Assembly (NCBI GenBank): GCA_028279585.1
Contig: JANQNL010000156.1
Span: forward strand, 1-52,311
Source of the DNA: Thermoplasmatota archaeon
Lineage (GTDB): Archaea; Thermoplasmatota; Penumbrarchaeia; JANQNL01
Length of the DNA stretch: 52,311 nucleotides
Direction of reading: 5' to 3'
Under the pieces are notes generated by a model. It did not search any database. It had not been told where the DNA came from and saw only the letters and a program-made list of their open reading frames with translations. How positions within the stretch are numbered: the first letter of the stretch is position 1; each line of letters begins with the position of its first letter. A program made the translations under genes and the position numbers. This document shows, one piece after another, positions 1 to 8,591 of this stretch.

Positions 1-2658
1 GCAGCAGGGATGAGCATTAAGGGGGGCCGGCGCAACACCCACATCCTCAACTGCACATTCCGAGACCAGGAGCGAGGGATCTTCGTCACACCTAACAACG
101 CTCTGAAAGATGTAGATGTCCATGGCAGCCATTTCCATGACCTGACCGACTATGGGATAGCATACAGTGTTTCCTTCTTCCCAGCTCCAGATGCAAGGTA
201 TCTGAACTTGTCCCACTGTCTGTTCGAGAGCATGCCCAACGGGTTGTACTCGAACTGTGCTATGGACAACTTCACGATAACTCACTCGATATTCAGATCG
301 ATAACGAACAATGGAGTCAAGGTCCTGGCCGATTCGAGCTTGACCTTTGCCCATAACAGGTTCGTCTCTTGCTTCCAGGGGTTGAACACCTCGGCTGATA
401 TGGACATCGATAACTGCACCTTCATCACTTGTGGAAAGCACGATATCTCTGTTATGAACCAGGCAACACCCAGAGCCATCTCTACATACTACAACATGAG
501 CAACTGTCACTTCTCTCCAACAGCGTTCATCATCAACCTTTGGTATCTGAACGTCACAGTCAGCGATGGTGCCTCATCCCTGCCTGGAGCTTTGGTCACC
601 GTCAATGATAGCACTCCTGCTACCGTCTTCACAGGCATGGCTGGTCCAACAGGCATAGCCGAATGGATAATGGTCGAGGAGGGAAAGATCAGCTCCAACC
701 CGACATATACGACTCCGCACAACATCAGTGGGGTCGCACCTACCTTCCTCCCAGGGTATCTTGATGTCTCTGTCCACGATAACATGGACGTAACGGTCTA
801 TCCTCTGACAAATGGGGCGCCTACAGCTCCATCCAACATAATTCCGAACGCCACCCATGACCTGACGCCAAGGATAGACTGGGATGCATCCACAGACCCA
901 GAGTCGCATGGGTTCAGTTACATGATCACCATCTTCAACGGAACCACCAATGGAGCGGACAAGCTTGTTGACAACCACACGTTGACCAACACGTTCTACG
1001 AGGTCACAACGCCACTGGAGTATCACAGGTCGTACCTGGTCCGGGTCTACGCCCAGGACATCATCGGAGGTTACAGCTTTGGTGAGACCGTCATGGATGT
1101 GGTCAACAACGCTCCAACAGCACCAGAGATAAGTGCTGCACCGACAGCGCCATTGAAGGGCCAGGACATCACGTTCAGCATATCGAAGCTGGCTACGGAC
1201 GCCGACACGTTGCCTGATGACATCATCTACTATACCTACACGATCATGAAGAACGACGCGGTGTACACGACGCTTGCAAACGCTACTGTCCTGGAGGTCA
1301 TCGTTCCTGCCAACGACACTACGATCGGTGATGTCTTCGAGGCATCTGTCGTCGCATGGGATGGTATCGATCCATCACCAGCAACCAGCACGTCTGTGAC
1401 CGTTGTCAATGGTGAACCAGTTGTTGCCACTGCCATCGACACTTACGCATTCAATGAGGATACCACAGGCTACATCTCGCTTGGTTCCTTGTTCACAGAT
1501 GCAGACGGGGACACCCTAGTCGTGGATACAACATCCTCGGACCACATCGCTGCTGTCGTTCTGACCAATGGCTCTCTCAAACTGCAGCCGGACGCGAACT
1601 GGTTCGGAACAGAGATAATAACCATCTCGGGTTCCGATTCCCTTGCCATAGCCTATCACGATATCAACATCACCGTCAGGCCGGTCAACGACGTCCCGAC
1701 CAACAATAACTTCAGCTTCAGGTTCTGGAAGACCAATCCGAACAACGTCACTTTCACTGCCAAGGATGGTTATGACATAGACGGGGATACCCTGATCTAT
1801 CAGTGGGACTACGGTGATGGAACCAACGGTGAGGGAAAGGTCCCAGTGCATAACTACGAGGAGTTCAACGTTTCCAAGGACTATGTTGTAACCCTAACGG
1901 TGTTCGATGGGACGGACCATTCCCTGCCAACCAGCATGACCATCACCATCGCTGCTGTTGAGGAGGAGGTTCCCAATGGTACCGATGGTGGAGATGGTGG
2001 TGATGGTGGTACCACAGATGGGGGAGATGGGGGAACGACCGATGGAGGGGATGGAGGAACCACGGACGGCGGCTCTAACGATGGGGGAGATGGGGGAGTG
2101 GACGGTAGAGATGGAGGGTCTGACGATTCCACCATGTACGGCGTTATTGCAGCTATCATCATCGTGATCGTACTTCTCGTCATCATTGGGGCAGTAGTGT
2201 TCTTTGTCATGCGTGCCAAGAAGGAAGAGCCCGAGGAAGAGGTCCAGAAAGAAGAGCCAGAAGAGGACGAGGAACATCATCTGTCAGATATCGCCTACGC
2301 ATCCTCCCAAAAGCAGAAGCCCTCAAAGCCCAAGCAGCAAAAGCCTGTGACGGTCCGTAAACCAAAAACAAAGACACCTCCGCCAAAGAAGGAAGAGAAG
2401 GAAATGGATGAAGAAGAGGACATCCCGGTCTACGAGGAGGAAGCTCCTACAGAAGAGGTGGACGAGGACCTTGAGGAAGAGATGGAGGAGGAGATGGAAG
2501 GCATGGAGGATGACTTTGACGCAGAAGATGAAGAAGAGGAGGTCGATGACGACATGGACGTACTCCTTCCCGATGATCTTCCATCCGACGACGCAGGTAT
2601 GCCTGACGATATGGATGACCTTCCAGAGATGGAGCCCCTCGACGATATGCCAATGTAG
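1..2658 (+). CDS. Cell-surface beta-helix / PKD protein, membrane-anchored, 5'-truncated
   Basis: The reading frame is open to the first base of the window, so the gene very probably starts upstream; the first internal ATG is at 10. From that ATG the protein has a right-handed beta-helix-like region rich in Asn/Ser turns (about residues 1-180), Fn3/Ig-like segments (about 260-465), a cadherin-like 'DADGDTL' domain (about 470-560), a PKD domain with 'WDYGDG' (about 565-650), a Gly-Asp-Thr linker of repeated 'DGGDGGTT' units, one transmembrane helix (about 707-730) and a cytoplasmic tail of about 150 residues that is very acidic with a Lys/Pro patch. The layout indicates an exported, C-terminally anchored surface protein, perhaps for adhesion or polysaccharide contact. 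No catalytic residues are visible, and the exact function is unknown. Confidence 0.85.
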   Translation, partial: AAGMSIKGGRRNTHILNCTFRDQERGIFVTPNNALKDVDVHGSHFHDLTDYGIAYSVSFFPAPDARYLNLSHCLFESMPNGLYSNCAMDNFTITHSIFRSITNNGVKVLADSSLTFAHNRFVSCFQGLNTSADMDIDNCTFITCGKHDISVMNQATPRAISTYYNMSNCHFSPTAFIINLWYLNVTVSDGASSLPGALVTVNDSTPATVFTGMAGPTGIAEWIMVEEGKISSNPTYTTPHNISGVAPTFLPGYLDVSVHDNMDVTVYPLTNGAPTAPSNIIPNATHDLTPRIDWDASTDPESHGFSYMITIFNGTTNGADKLVDNHTLTNTFYEVTTPLEYHRSYLVRVYAQDIIGGYSFGETVMDVVNNAPTAPEISAAPTAPLKGQDITFSISKLATDADTLPDDIIYYTYTIMKNDAVYTTLANATVLEVIVPANDTTIGDVFEASVVAWDGIDPSPATSTSVTVVNGEPVVATAIDTYAFNEDTTGYISLGSLFTDADGDTLVVDTTSSDHIAAVVLTNGSLKLQPDANWFGTEIITISGSDSLAIAYHDINITVRPVNDVPTNNNFSFRFWKTNPNNVTFTAKDGYDIDGDTLIYQWDYGDGTNGEGKVPVHNYEEFNVSKDYVVTLTVFDGTDHSLPTSMTITIAAVEEEVPNGTDGGDGGDGGTTDGGDGGTTDGGDGGTTDGGSNDGGDGGVDGRDGGSDDSTMYGVIAAIIIVIVLLVIIGAVVFFVMRAKKEEPEEEVQKEEPEEDEEHHLSDIAYASSQKQKPSKPKQQKPVTVRKPKTKTPPPKKEEKEMDEEEDIPVYEEEAPTEEVDEDLEEEMEEEMEGMEDDFDAEDEEEEVDDDMDVLLPDDLPSDDAGMPDDMDDLPEMEPLDDMPM

Positions 2659-2718
2659 TTTGGGGTATGCTTATAACCCCCCAGGGCATATCAACAGACT
2701 GAGGATATGGTGTAAGTT

Positions 2719-4515
2719 TTGGACCTCGATAGTGCCTACAAGAAGGCCCATAGAAGGGCTACGTTCCTCACTTACCTTTGGACGTTCGCTACGATCGAGG
2801 CAGCACTATCCCTGGGCTGGGGAGGCATCCTGGTCTCCAGCGGTCTGGTCCTGCTTCTGAACGTGTACATGGGTGTGGTCCCGTTCCTTGGTGCCAGTGC
2901 ATCCGGTGTCATGATACTCATGGGACTTGGAATGGGCATCACAGGTTGTATCACGGTCTTCGTGCTGATCTTCATTGTTGGAAGACGTTCAGAGCAGAGG
3001 CTTTGGAGTCAGGACCAGGCAGCGGCAATGGCCGAAGGCAACAGGATGGGGCCTGTCCTGGAGTCGGACTATGACAAGGGTAAGGTCAAGGCCACGAAAC
3101 GGTCGGGGATCCCACCCTACCTTCTGAACGTCGAGGATTCAACATCCGAGGACCTGGACCTGATCGCTGGAGGTATCGCTGACAATCCAGAGAGGAAGGC
3201 CCCGCCCATGGAATACAGGAAAAGGTCAGCAACGGACTGGATAAAGGATACGCCAACCACAGAGCCCCAGATGTACTGGGGGAACAAGCCATGGGTCCAC
3301 AATCCAGACCATTACTATCACCCTTCCTTTTTCAAAGACGATCCGGACAAGGGTTCTAACGATCCTCTTTCTGGTGGTCTGTCAGATGCGAAGCGGTACC
3401 AACTTGTCTATGAACGCATCAAGGAGCGGATCTCCGGTTCCATGGTATTTCCCAAGGCCAGATGGTCTGTGCTTGGCATCATGCTCTGCATCGCTCTGGG
3501 AACCCCCATCTGGTTGTTCTACCTCTTCGTTTTCACAGTGCCAGAATTATCCATGGACCTGATCACTGGTTTTGCTTGGTTCCATGCCGCTCTTATCATG
3601 ATAGGCATGTTCATCACGTTCATCGGTCTAGGTCTTATTGCACCAGTATGGTTCGCGTACATCGGCCGGACCATGGTCATCCCCCCTCGGACAAGAGTGG
3701 TACTTCGCTTTCTGGCATGGGGGATATTCTCCCCCACCATCGTCATCCTGTTCGCAGGTATCGGCATCAAGATCGTCGAGATAGTTTTCAGGCCTTCAGA
3801 GCTGGTGCTCCTGCTTGTAAGCGTGGTCATCTTCGCACCTCTGATAGAGGAGCCCGCCAAAGCTCTTGGCATGCTCGTGTTCCACAAGAGCATCAATGAT
3901 GAGCTCGAGGGGCTGCTGTTCGGTGCTGCCTGTGGTCTTGGCTTTGCTATAATCGAGAACACCCAGTACGTGACCATGGGTGCTGCCTTTTGGCCTTTGA
4001 TGATGTTCGTTCGAACCTTCGGGTCCGCCACCGGTCACGTTCTCGGTAGCGCAATGATCGGGTTCTTCATCGGCAAGTTCAAGCGGCAGGGACAGGCACG
4101 GTTCCTGGCGTTGGTAGTGTTGGGTGTGCTCCTTGCAATGGCCGGCCACTTCGTCTGGAACTTCACCGCCATGGCCTTCTCCGGACAGTTCCTCATTGCA
4201 GATTATGGATGGATACTCACCGCAGTGTCCGTTGTCCTTGGTATGTGTATCGCTGGGACCGAGCTCGCCATCCTCACTGTGTTCATCCAGGACAGTGCCA
4301 GGAAGGAGCTTGCTCGATACCTCTGGGTCATGTCACAGGTGGAGGATGGGCGTAAGAAGCGGTCGCTTCGCAAGACCTATGAGTTCGTCAAGAAGATGCC
4401 TTTGAGCGAGCTTGGGAAGAGGATCGATGAGGAGCGGAAGGCGATCTACTGTGGTGTCTGGATCCCTAAAGAAGGGAAGAAGAAGAAAGGTCGCAAGAAG
4501 AAAACAACTTCTTGA
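2719..4515 (+). CDS. PrsW-family intramembrane metalloprotease (paralogue 1)
   Basis: The 598-residue polytopic protein carries the PrsW signature: a Glu-Glu pair at residues 377-378 ('EEPAK'), then 'NDELEGLLFGAACGLGF' and 'IEN', then a His-containing helix ('ATGHVLGS') and 'GHFVWN'. PrsW proteins are membrane-embedded metalloproteases that cleave membrane-anchored regulators. This one has two N-terminal helices, a soluble loop of about 150 residues (90-230), then the multi-helix catalytic region and a basic C-terminal tail. The start is TTG, preceded by a weak GGTG; no ATG fits better. Its substrate is not evident from the neighbours. A second PrsW lies at 44580. Confidence 0.85.
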   Translation: MDLDSAYKKAHRRATFLTYLWTFATIEAALSLGWGGILVSSGLVLLLNVYMGVVPFLGASASGVMILMGLGMGITGCITVFVLIFIVGRRSEQRLWSQDQAAAMAEGNRMGPVLESDYDKGKVKATKRSGIPPYLLNVEDSTSEDLDLIAGGIADNPERKAPPMEYRKRSATDWIKDTPTTEPQMYWGNKPWVHNPDHYYHPSFFKDDPDKGSNDPLSGGLSDAKRYQLVYERIKERISGSMVFPKARWSVLGIMLCIALGTPIWLFYLFVFTVPELSMDLITGFAWFHAALIMIGMFITFIGLGLIAPVWFAYIGRTMVIPPRTRVVLRFLAWGIFSPTIVILFAGIGIKIVEIVFRPSELVLLLVSVVIFAPLIEEPAKALGMLVFHKSINDELEGLLFGAACGLGFAIIENTQYVTMGAAFWPLMMFVRTFGSATGHVLGSAMIGFFIGKFKRQGQARFLALVVLGVLLAMAGHFVWNFTAMAFSGQFLIADYGWILTAVSVVLGMCIAGTELAILTVFIQDSARKELARYLWVMSQVEDGRKKRSLRKTYEFVKKMPLSELGKRIDEERKAIYCGVWIPKEGKKKKGRKKKTTS

Positions 4516-4564
4516 CCTTGGGTGCAGGTGAGAAGGGGGGGGGTTCGAGCCAGTACCCAAGGTC
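4514..4564. repeat. 51-nt hairpin element, copy 1, with G-rich loop
   Basis: Twelve-base arms GACCTTGGGTGC (4514-4525) and GTACCCAAGGTC (4553-4564) pair with one G-U wobble around a 27-nt loop that begins AGGTGA and ends GAGCCA and contains a run of nine G. A second copy with the same loop length lies at 34614. Seen from the minus strand it starts 30 nt after the uspA stop codon, behind a C-rich tract (4565-4594). Strand and function are not known; it may be a 3'-UTR or termination structure. Confidence 0.6.
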
Positions 4565-4594
4565 GGGTGGGGAGGAATTTGGTGGGTGGGCCCC

Positions 4595-5017
4595 TTAAGT
4601 AACTATCAGCACAGGACACGCTGCCTTTCTAGACAACTCATCTGCAGCTGAATCTATCGCATGCTGGGAATAGCTCTCGTAGTCTGCACGAGCAATGACC
4701 AGCATCTTCGGCTGATGATACTCGACCATGTTCAGAAGGATCTCCACAACATCCCCCTCCGTCACAACACCCTGGGCCTTGTATCCAAGATGCGTGAGCT
4801 CCTTGACCTTCTTCTTCAAGGCTTCCTTGGCCTCGGCCATCTGCTCGGAGATTTGTTCGTCAGTGTGCTCGCACTCTCCAACGCAAGGGACGATGGTAAC
4901 CACTATCAACTCCTCATCAGGATGTGCGCCTAGGACCTCCCTGGTGCGTATGGCCGCCTTCTCGGACTCTGGGGTTCCGTCGTAGGCCAGGATTACCTTC
5001 TCACTCGTTTGGATCAC
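4595..5017 (-). CDS. Universal stress protein (UspA family)
   Basis: A 140-residue single-domain UspA fold: N-terminal 'VILAYDGTPESEKAA' strand and helix, a central Gln/Glu/Lys-rich helix, then 'VVTEGDVVEILLNM' and C-terminal 'ACPVLIVT'. The usual ATP-binding motif G-x2-G-x9-G-S/T near the C-terminus is absent; the matching segment reads 'ARADYESYSQHAID'. It therefore probably belongs to the non-ATP-binding class. The ATG overlaps the stop codon of the upstream minus-strand gene by four bases (ATGA), so the two are translated from one transcript. USPs are cytoplasmic stress or signalling proteins; the specific role here is unknown. Confidence 0.88.
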   Translation of the reverse strand: MIQTSEKVILAYDGTPESEKAAIRTREVLGAHPDEELIVVTIVPCVGECEHTDEQISEQMAEAKEALKKKVKELTHLGYKAQGVVTEGDVVEILLNMVEYHQPKMLVIARADYESYSQHAIDSAADELSRKAACPVLIVT

Positions 5018-5898
5018 CTCAGTTTCCGTCCACCGCGTCGCATCTCACGGCGTTTACGCTCGTCCTTGCGCTGCTGCTTCCGTTCGCGCTTGTCCCTGGT
5101 CTTATCGGCCTTCGTCTCCTCTGGGATCTCTTCTGGTTCATCTTCGGTGTCCTTTTTATTGTTCTTCTGGTAATTGTAATAGATGAAGCCGATGAGGCCG
5201 AGGAGTGCTGTTGTGAGAACTGCTGCAGCGATTATCCTGGGAGTGTCCAGACTTCCACTTGTAGAGTTCGGTACGAACTCCTTCTGCTCGTATGGCATCC
5301 TTATCCATGAGTAGGCGTTGCCATAGTTGCAGTGGATGAGCACAGACTTGTTCCCGTTGTCAAGACGCTCTATCCTTACCTGGAACGAGCCATACTCGAT
5401 ATCCTCCAGACCAAGGTCCCTATCGCCATAGAAAGGAACTATCTGGTCTGGAGCTGGACTCAGGTCCACCTTTTCCCCCAGGTCGATGATCGTATCATAT
5501 CCCGTTCGAACATTCCCAGTGTAGTTTATCCGAACGGTGACCTTGAGATGGACCCCATACTGACCCTGTGGGTTCAGATAGAGCTTCATCTCGGGCCTGA
5601 GGTCTGGAACGTAAGCGTGATACAGGGTCTTCATGTGGACCACTGGATAGGGCATTACAATGGTGTCACCAGCATCGATCTTGGCCCTGTTGTAGAGGGT
5701 CGTCTTGTTATCGTCGGGGATCTTTTTAAGGGACGGAGGGTAGTCGACCCGGGTGTTCTCCATGTAGAATAACTCCCCACCGATGGACTCGTCAGGGTGG
5801 TTGTTCCACTCGTGAGCCGAGGCTGGGATGAGGAACAAGACCGCAAAGAGAACGGATGAAATGATGAGCCAGGAGCTGCGCCGGGACAGGGGGGTCAT
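5014..5898 (-). CDS. Exported, C-terminally anchored protein of unknown function
   Basis: The 294-residue protein has a Sec-type signal peptide (residues 1-28, ending 'PASAHEW'), an extracellular beta-rich domain of about 180 residues with several Asn-x-Thr/Ser sites, one transmembrane helix (about 220-240) and a cytoplasmic tail that turns from acidic to very basic ('KRERKQQRKDERKRR'). I do not recognise the domain. The ATG lies about 20 bases below a TATA-like box, so the transcript is nearly leaderless. It is the first gene of a two-gene operon with uspA. Confidence 0.75.
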   Translation of the reverse strand: MTPLSRRSSWLIISSVLFAVLFLIPASAHEWNNHPDESIGGELFYMENTRVDYPPSLKKIPDDNKTTLYNRAKIDAGDTIVMPYPVVHMKTLYHAYVPDLRPEMKLYLNPQGQYGVHLKVTVRINYTGNVRTGYDTIIDLGEKVDLSPAPDQIVPFYGDRDLGLEDIEYGSFQVRIERLDNGNKSVLIHCNYGNAYSWIRMPYEQKEFVPNSTSGSLDTPRIIAAAVLTTALLGLIGFIYYNYQKNNKKDTEDEPEEIPEETKADKTRDKRERKQQRKDERKRREMRRGGRKLR

Positions 5899-5917
5899 TG
5901 TATGGCTTTAGGATTAG

Positions 5918-5927
5918 GTTATATTTC
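5918..5927 (-). promoter_or_regulatory. TATA box for the exported protein/uspA operon
   Basis: Minus-strand AAATATAACC is centred about 25 bases before the ATG at 5898, as expected for an archaeal leaderless transcript. Confidence 0.55.
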
Positions 5928-5971
5928 TAAGTTTTGTTACAAAAGTAGAATGGTTGGCCTCGAAAGCTTTC

Positions 5972-5979
5972 TTTTATAC
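5972..5979 (+). promoter_or_regulatory. TATA box in front of ncRNA copy A
   Basis: TTTTATAC on the plus strand lies about 20-25 bases before the start of the 92-nt structured element at 5995. No plausible protein gene follows on this strand, so the box supports plus-strand transcription of the element. Confidence 0.5.
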
Positions 5980-5994
5980 GAGCCCCAAGACGGG

Positions 5995-6086
5995 CGAGTA
6001 AGTTTCCGCACGTCACTGAGAACAGTTGCGAAAACTTCTCGGCGCAGCCTTACCAGGCCGTCGCTGGCTCTAGCGGGGCGGCGCGC
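5995..6086 (+). ncRNA. Putative structured ncRNA, 92-nt family, copy A (by tRNA-Ser)
   Basis: Two adjacent hairpins. Stem 1 pairs CGAG (5995-5998) with CTCG (6038-6041), has a bulged T at 5999, then AAGTTTCC with GAAAACTT (one C-A mismatch), closing a 22-nt loop that contains CGT near its start and GT near its end. Stem 2 follows directly: GCGC, a bulged A, GCCT pairing with GGGC and GCGC, with CGTCG in its loop. The same plan and total length occur at 26988, 42179 and 42335. It lies 60 nt from the 3' end of the convergent tRNA-Ser gene. A TATA box precedes it and T-runs follow it. The function is unknown; plus-strand transcription is inferred. Confidence 0.6.
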
Positions 6087-6149
6087 TTTTCACCTTCTGT
6101 GATTTTAGAATGCTCTAGGCTGCTAAAATCACAAAAAAGTGAAAAGCGC
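6083..6149. repeat. Nested inverted repeat at the tRNA-Ser 3' end, probable terminator
   Basis: Outer arms GCGCTTTTCAC (6083-6093) and GTGAAAAGCGC (6139-6149) enclose inner arms GTGATTTTAG (6099-6108) and CTAAAATCAC (6123-6132). The outer right arm runs into the 3' terminus of tRNA-Ser. Read from the minus strand it gives T6 and T4 runs directly after the tRNA, which suits archaeal oligo-T termination. Confidence 0.6.
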
Positions 6150-6230
6150 AGGGGAGGGGATTTGAACCCCCGAGGAGTTACCTCCACGAGATTTCCAGTC
6201 TCGCGCCTTACCGAGCTGAGCTACCCCTGC
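6147..6230 (-). tRNA. tRNA-Ser (GGA)
   Basis: The minus strand folds as a class II tRNA. The acceptor stem is GCAGGGG/CCCCTGC, the anticodon stem CGAGA/TCTCG with loop CTGGAAA gives anticodon GGA, a long variable arm follows (GGAG...CTCC), and the T-arm is GGGGG-TTCAAAT-CCCCT. The discriminator is G73, as expected for serine. CCA is not encoded. Confidence 0.95.
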
Positions 6231-6293
6231 AACTTTGAAAACATACGAGCCAGCCGGGAAGCGGGCTATCAACGAGGTCTTATTTATGTTCTT

Positions 6294-8366
6294 CTAGGAC
6301 TCCCCTGGATAGGCCCAAGGAGCCGCCGGATCACCATAAAGAACGGTCTCCAAGACACAGACCCTAGCAAAGGGTCTCTCCCCTTCTTTCAACCAATCCA
6401 CTTCGTAGAAGGACGTCTTGGCCGCATTCAAGGCCTCACCATTGGTCATACCATCCTCGAGAAGATGCCTGTAGTACATGGTGGCCATGTCGAAGTCACC
6501 AGCACCATACTGGTCAGGTGTGCCGTCGAACAGACCGAAGAAGAACGCACCCCAGCTCTCCTCTGTGGCACCGACGTAACCGGATGAACCTGCATGGATG
6601 AATGCTAAAGCCATGGAGTTGTGTGGTGTGAACTCGGCCTCCTTGGAGCCACCAGCCCATACTGTAGGCCAGTCCAAAGCAGAGCTCAAACAACATGCAC
6701 CGAACACTGGAGCTGCATGGAGATCGGAGCCGCGAATGTCCTCGGCACCTATCCTGTCCCAATCTGCTTCCTTGTCCGAGGTGGAGCTCCACATGTAATA
6801 CCATCCATCCGGGTATCCATGGCCATCGTAGATGATGGCGTTGGAGGTCTCCATGGAGAGCTTGACCGTGTCCTCGCCAGTGGCCCACTGGATCGGGGCG
6901 TTACGCGGATCGATCTTCTTTGTAAGCATGTTGTTCTGGGCGAACAGGGCCACCTGCTGGTTGGCGACGTTGTTGTCCGCTGTTCCTGTGACAAGTGAAG
7001 TAACGACAGTGGTCTGTCTCCACCAGACCGTCTGGTCTGTGAGGACGTTCTGGTTATAGTAGGATTTCCAGTAGCCAAGCGACCTGGCTACAAGACCGCA
7101 TGCGTCCTGCATCGAGGATGCAACGATCCTACCTACGGCCATCTCTTGGACATAGAGCTCGGAGCGCATGTGGCCGTAGTTGTTCCCTAATGTGTACTCA
7201 CCGTACTCATCAGCCGTTAACCGCAGGTCTGTGTCGCCGTAGTAATGGTCTGAAGCCACATACTCCTCGCCCTTGGCATCCTGCTTCACACCCTCATACC
7301 AGATGGGGCTCTTGATGTAAAGATGGGGGATGGCTCCCGGGCCGCCACCGATGGCGACGTACTTGGCCAGATGGCCACGGGAAGTGAGATAAGAGTAAGC
7401 GTAATCGATGTCGTTGTCGGCCAAGATCGCCTTCGCATTCACAAGTTTCTGGATGCGCATCTCCTCGGTATCGTTGGCGATATCTTCGTCAGCACCTCGC
7501 TCACCAGAGCCTGCATCACCGGTTCCATAGCCGAGGAGGCAGGTCCAGTTGTGCTCCACAGTGTAATCGTTGAGCACCACAAGGGCATCGTGTGAGGCCG
7601 CAAGATAGGCTGATGGCAATGACATACCAGGGGTCCAGTAGCTATCATTGCTGAACTGGATATCGTATGGGTTGATGACAACGATGTAATCAACGGTCAC
7701 ACCACGGGCTGTGGCTTCCTCCATGTAGTAGTCCCATACTGCGTCCCTATCGGCCAGGCGCCTTATTCCAACGCCACGCTTCAGGTCATCGTGGTCGGAG
7801 GCGCCGCCAACGAGGATCATGTTCTCGACCTTGCGGGATTCGACGAAGTCGCCGACCTTTGAGGAGTCATAGATGATCGGGGAATTAGTGAGCTTCGCAA
7901 GTGGAGCGACTAGTAACGCCTCATCGTATGTGGATACAACTATGATGGTGTTGACAGTGGCCCAGTACTTGTTGGCCACACCACGGGACATCTCTTCTTT
8001 GCTGTTACCCAGCTTGTTCAGCTCGACCCGTTCACGAAGGTCAGGTTCGGAGGTGGCGATGTCCGTTGCCAGAGGTTGACCTCGTTCCCGGAACACCAGC
8101 GGTTTGAAGTCTGGCAGGCCTGTTACCGTTGTGGGAGTTACAGGGATCATACAAGCAGCGGCAAGAAGTTGTTCTTCACTGTTCAGGTCGAGCTCTACGA
8201 TGACACCGCTGTTCATCTCATACTTGAGGTTGACAGAGGGCTGGAAGTCCTGGGGTTCCATCAACTGCTGGACTATGACGAAGATGCCTCCGCCTATCAA
8301 AAGACAGGCGACTATCCCAGAAAGGATACCCTTCTGGAGCTTCGTCATGTTCTTCCATTTGTCCAT
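6294..8366 (-). CDS. Secreted/anchored clan CD cysteine peptidase-like protein (C25-like) with Cwb2-like repeats
   Basis: The roughly 690-residue protein has an N-terminal transmembrane signal-anchor (about residues 10-32). Residues 120-350 look like cell-wall-binding-2/LytC-type repeats ('TIIVVSTYDEALLVAPLAK', 'NMILVGG'). The C-terminal half resembles a gingipain/caspase fold: 'IIYDGHG' (His about 513) and, about 45 residues on, 'PVFGACCLSS' (Cys about 557), the His-Cys dyad expected of clan CD. It probably acts outside the cell on proteins. Start chosen at ATG 8366; a GTG lies one codon upstream. It is divergent from another clan CD peptidase, the clostripain at 8592. Family assignment rests on motifs only. 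Confidence 0.7.
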   Translation of the reverse strand: MDKWKNMTKLQKGILSGIVACLLIGGGIFVIVQQLMEPQDFQPSVNLKYEMNSGVIVELDLNSEEQLLAAACMIPVTPTTVTGLPDFKPLVFRERGQPLATDIATSEPDLRERVELNKLGNSKEEMSRGVANKYWATVNTIIVVSTYDEALLVAPLAKLTNSPIIYDSSKVGDFVESRKVENMILVGGASDHDDLKRGVGIRRLADRDAVWDYYMEEATARGVTVDYIVVINPYDIQFSNDSYWTPGMSLPSAYLAASHDALVVLNDYTVEHNWTCLLGYGTGDAGSGERGADEDIANDTEEMRIQKLVNAKAILADNDIDYAYSYLTSRGHLAKYVAIGGGPGAIPHLYIKSPIWYEGVKQDAKGEEYVASDHYYGDTDLRLTADEYGEYTLGNNYGHMRSELYVQEMAVGRIVASSMQDACGLVARSLGYWKSYYNQNVLTDQTVWWRQTTVVTSLVTGTADNNVANQQVALFAQNNMLTKKIDPRNAPIQWATGEDTVKLSMETSNAIIYDGHGYPDGWYYMWSSTSDKEADWDRIGAEDIRGSDLHAAPVFGACCLSSALDWPTVWAGGSKEAEFTPHNSMALAFIHAGSSGYVGATEESWGAFFFGLFDGTPDQYGAGDFDMATMYYRHLLEDGMTNGEALNAAKTSFYEVDWLKEGERPFARVCVLETVLYGDPAAPWAYPGES

Positions 8367-8511
8367 CACAGTATTGACAATGGGTGCCAGGTGCCCACGC
8401 TCCCTTACTAGATAACAGATTACATCCTACCAGATAAAAAACCTTTGGTAATCTTGTTTCGGGAGATCCACTTCTGAATATGTGTCCTTACGTGGCAGAA
8501 TCATAAGCTGA

Positions 8512-8527
8512 CCATAAACATTATAAC
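8512..8527 (+). promoter_or_regulatory. Promoter of the clostripain gene
   Basis: The AT-rich stretch CATAAAC-ATTATAAC is the only strong TATA-like sequence on the plus strand of this 225-bp divergent intergenic region. It would place transcription start near 8545, followed by a strong GGAGGG Shine-Dalgarno (8579-8584) seven bases before the ATG. A minus-strand TTTTTTATC box (about 8430-8440) probably serves the opposite gene. Confidence 0.45.
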
Positions 8528-8591
8528 ATGACAACTAAGTGATGGCCATAGGTATAGCTCAGGCTGTCACTGACATCTGGAGGGACCTTCC

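Noticed and set aside
1880..2290. Minus-strand open frames opposite the Gly/Asp-rich linker and acidic tail of the surface protein
   Set aside because: Long antisense frames are expected from the biased codon use of repeats; they lack start signals and recognisable domains.
5902..6102. Possible 66-residue protein on the plus strand
   Set aside because: It runs across the divergent TATA boxes and the structured RNA element, has no ribosome binding site, and its composition does not look like a protein.
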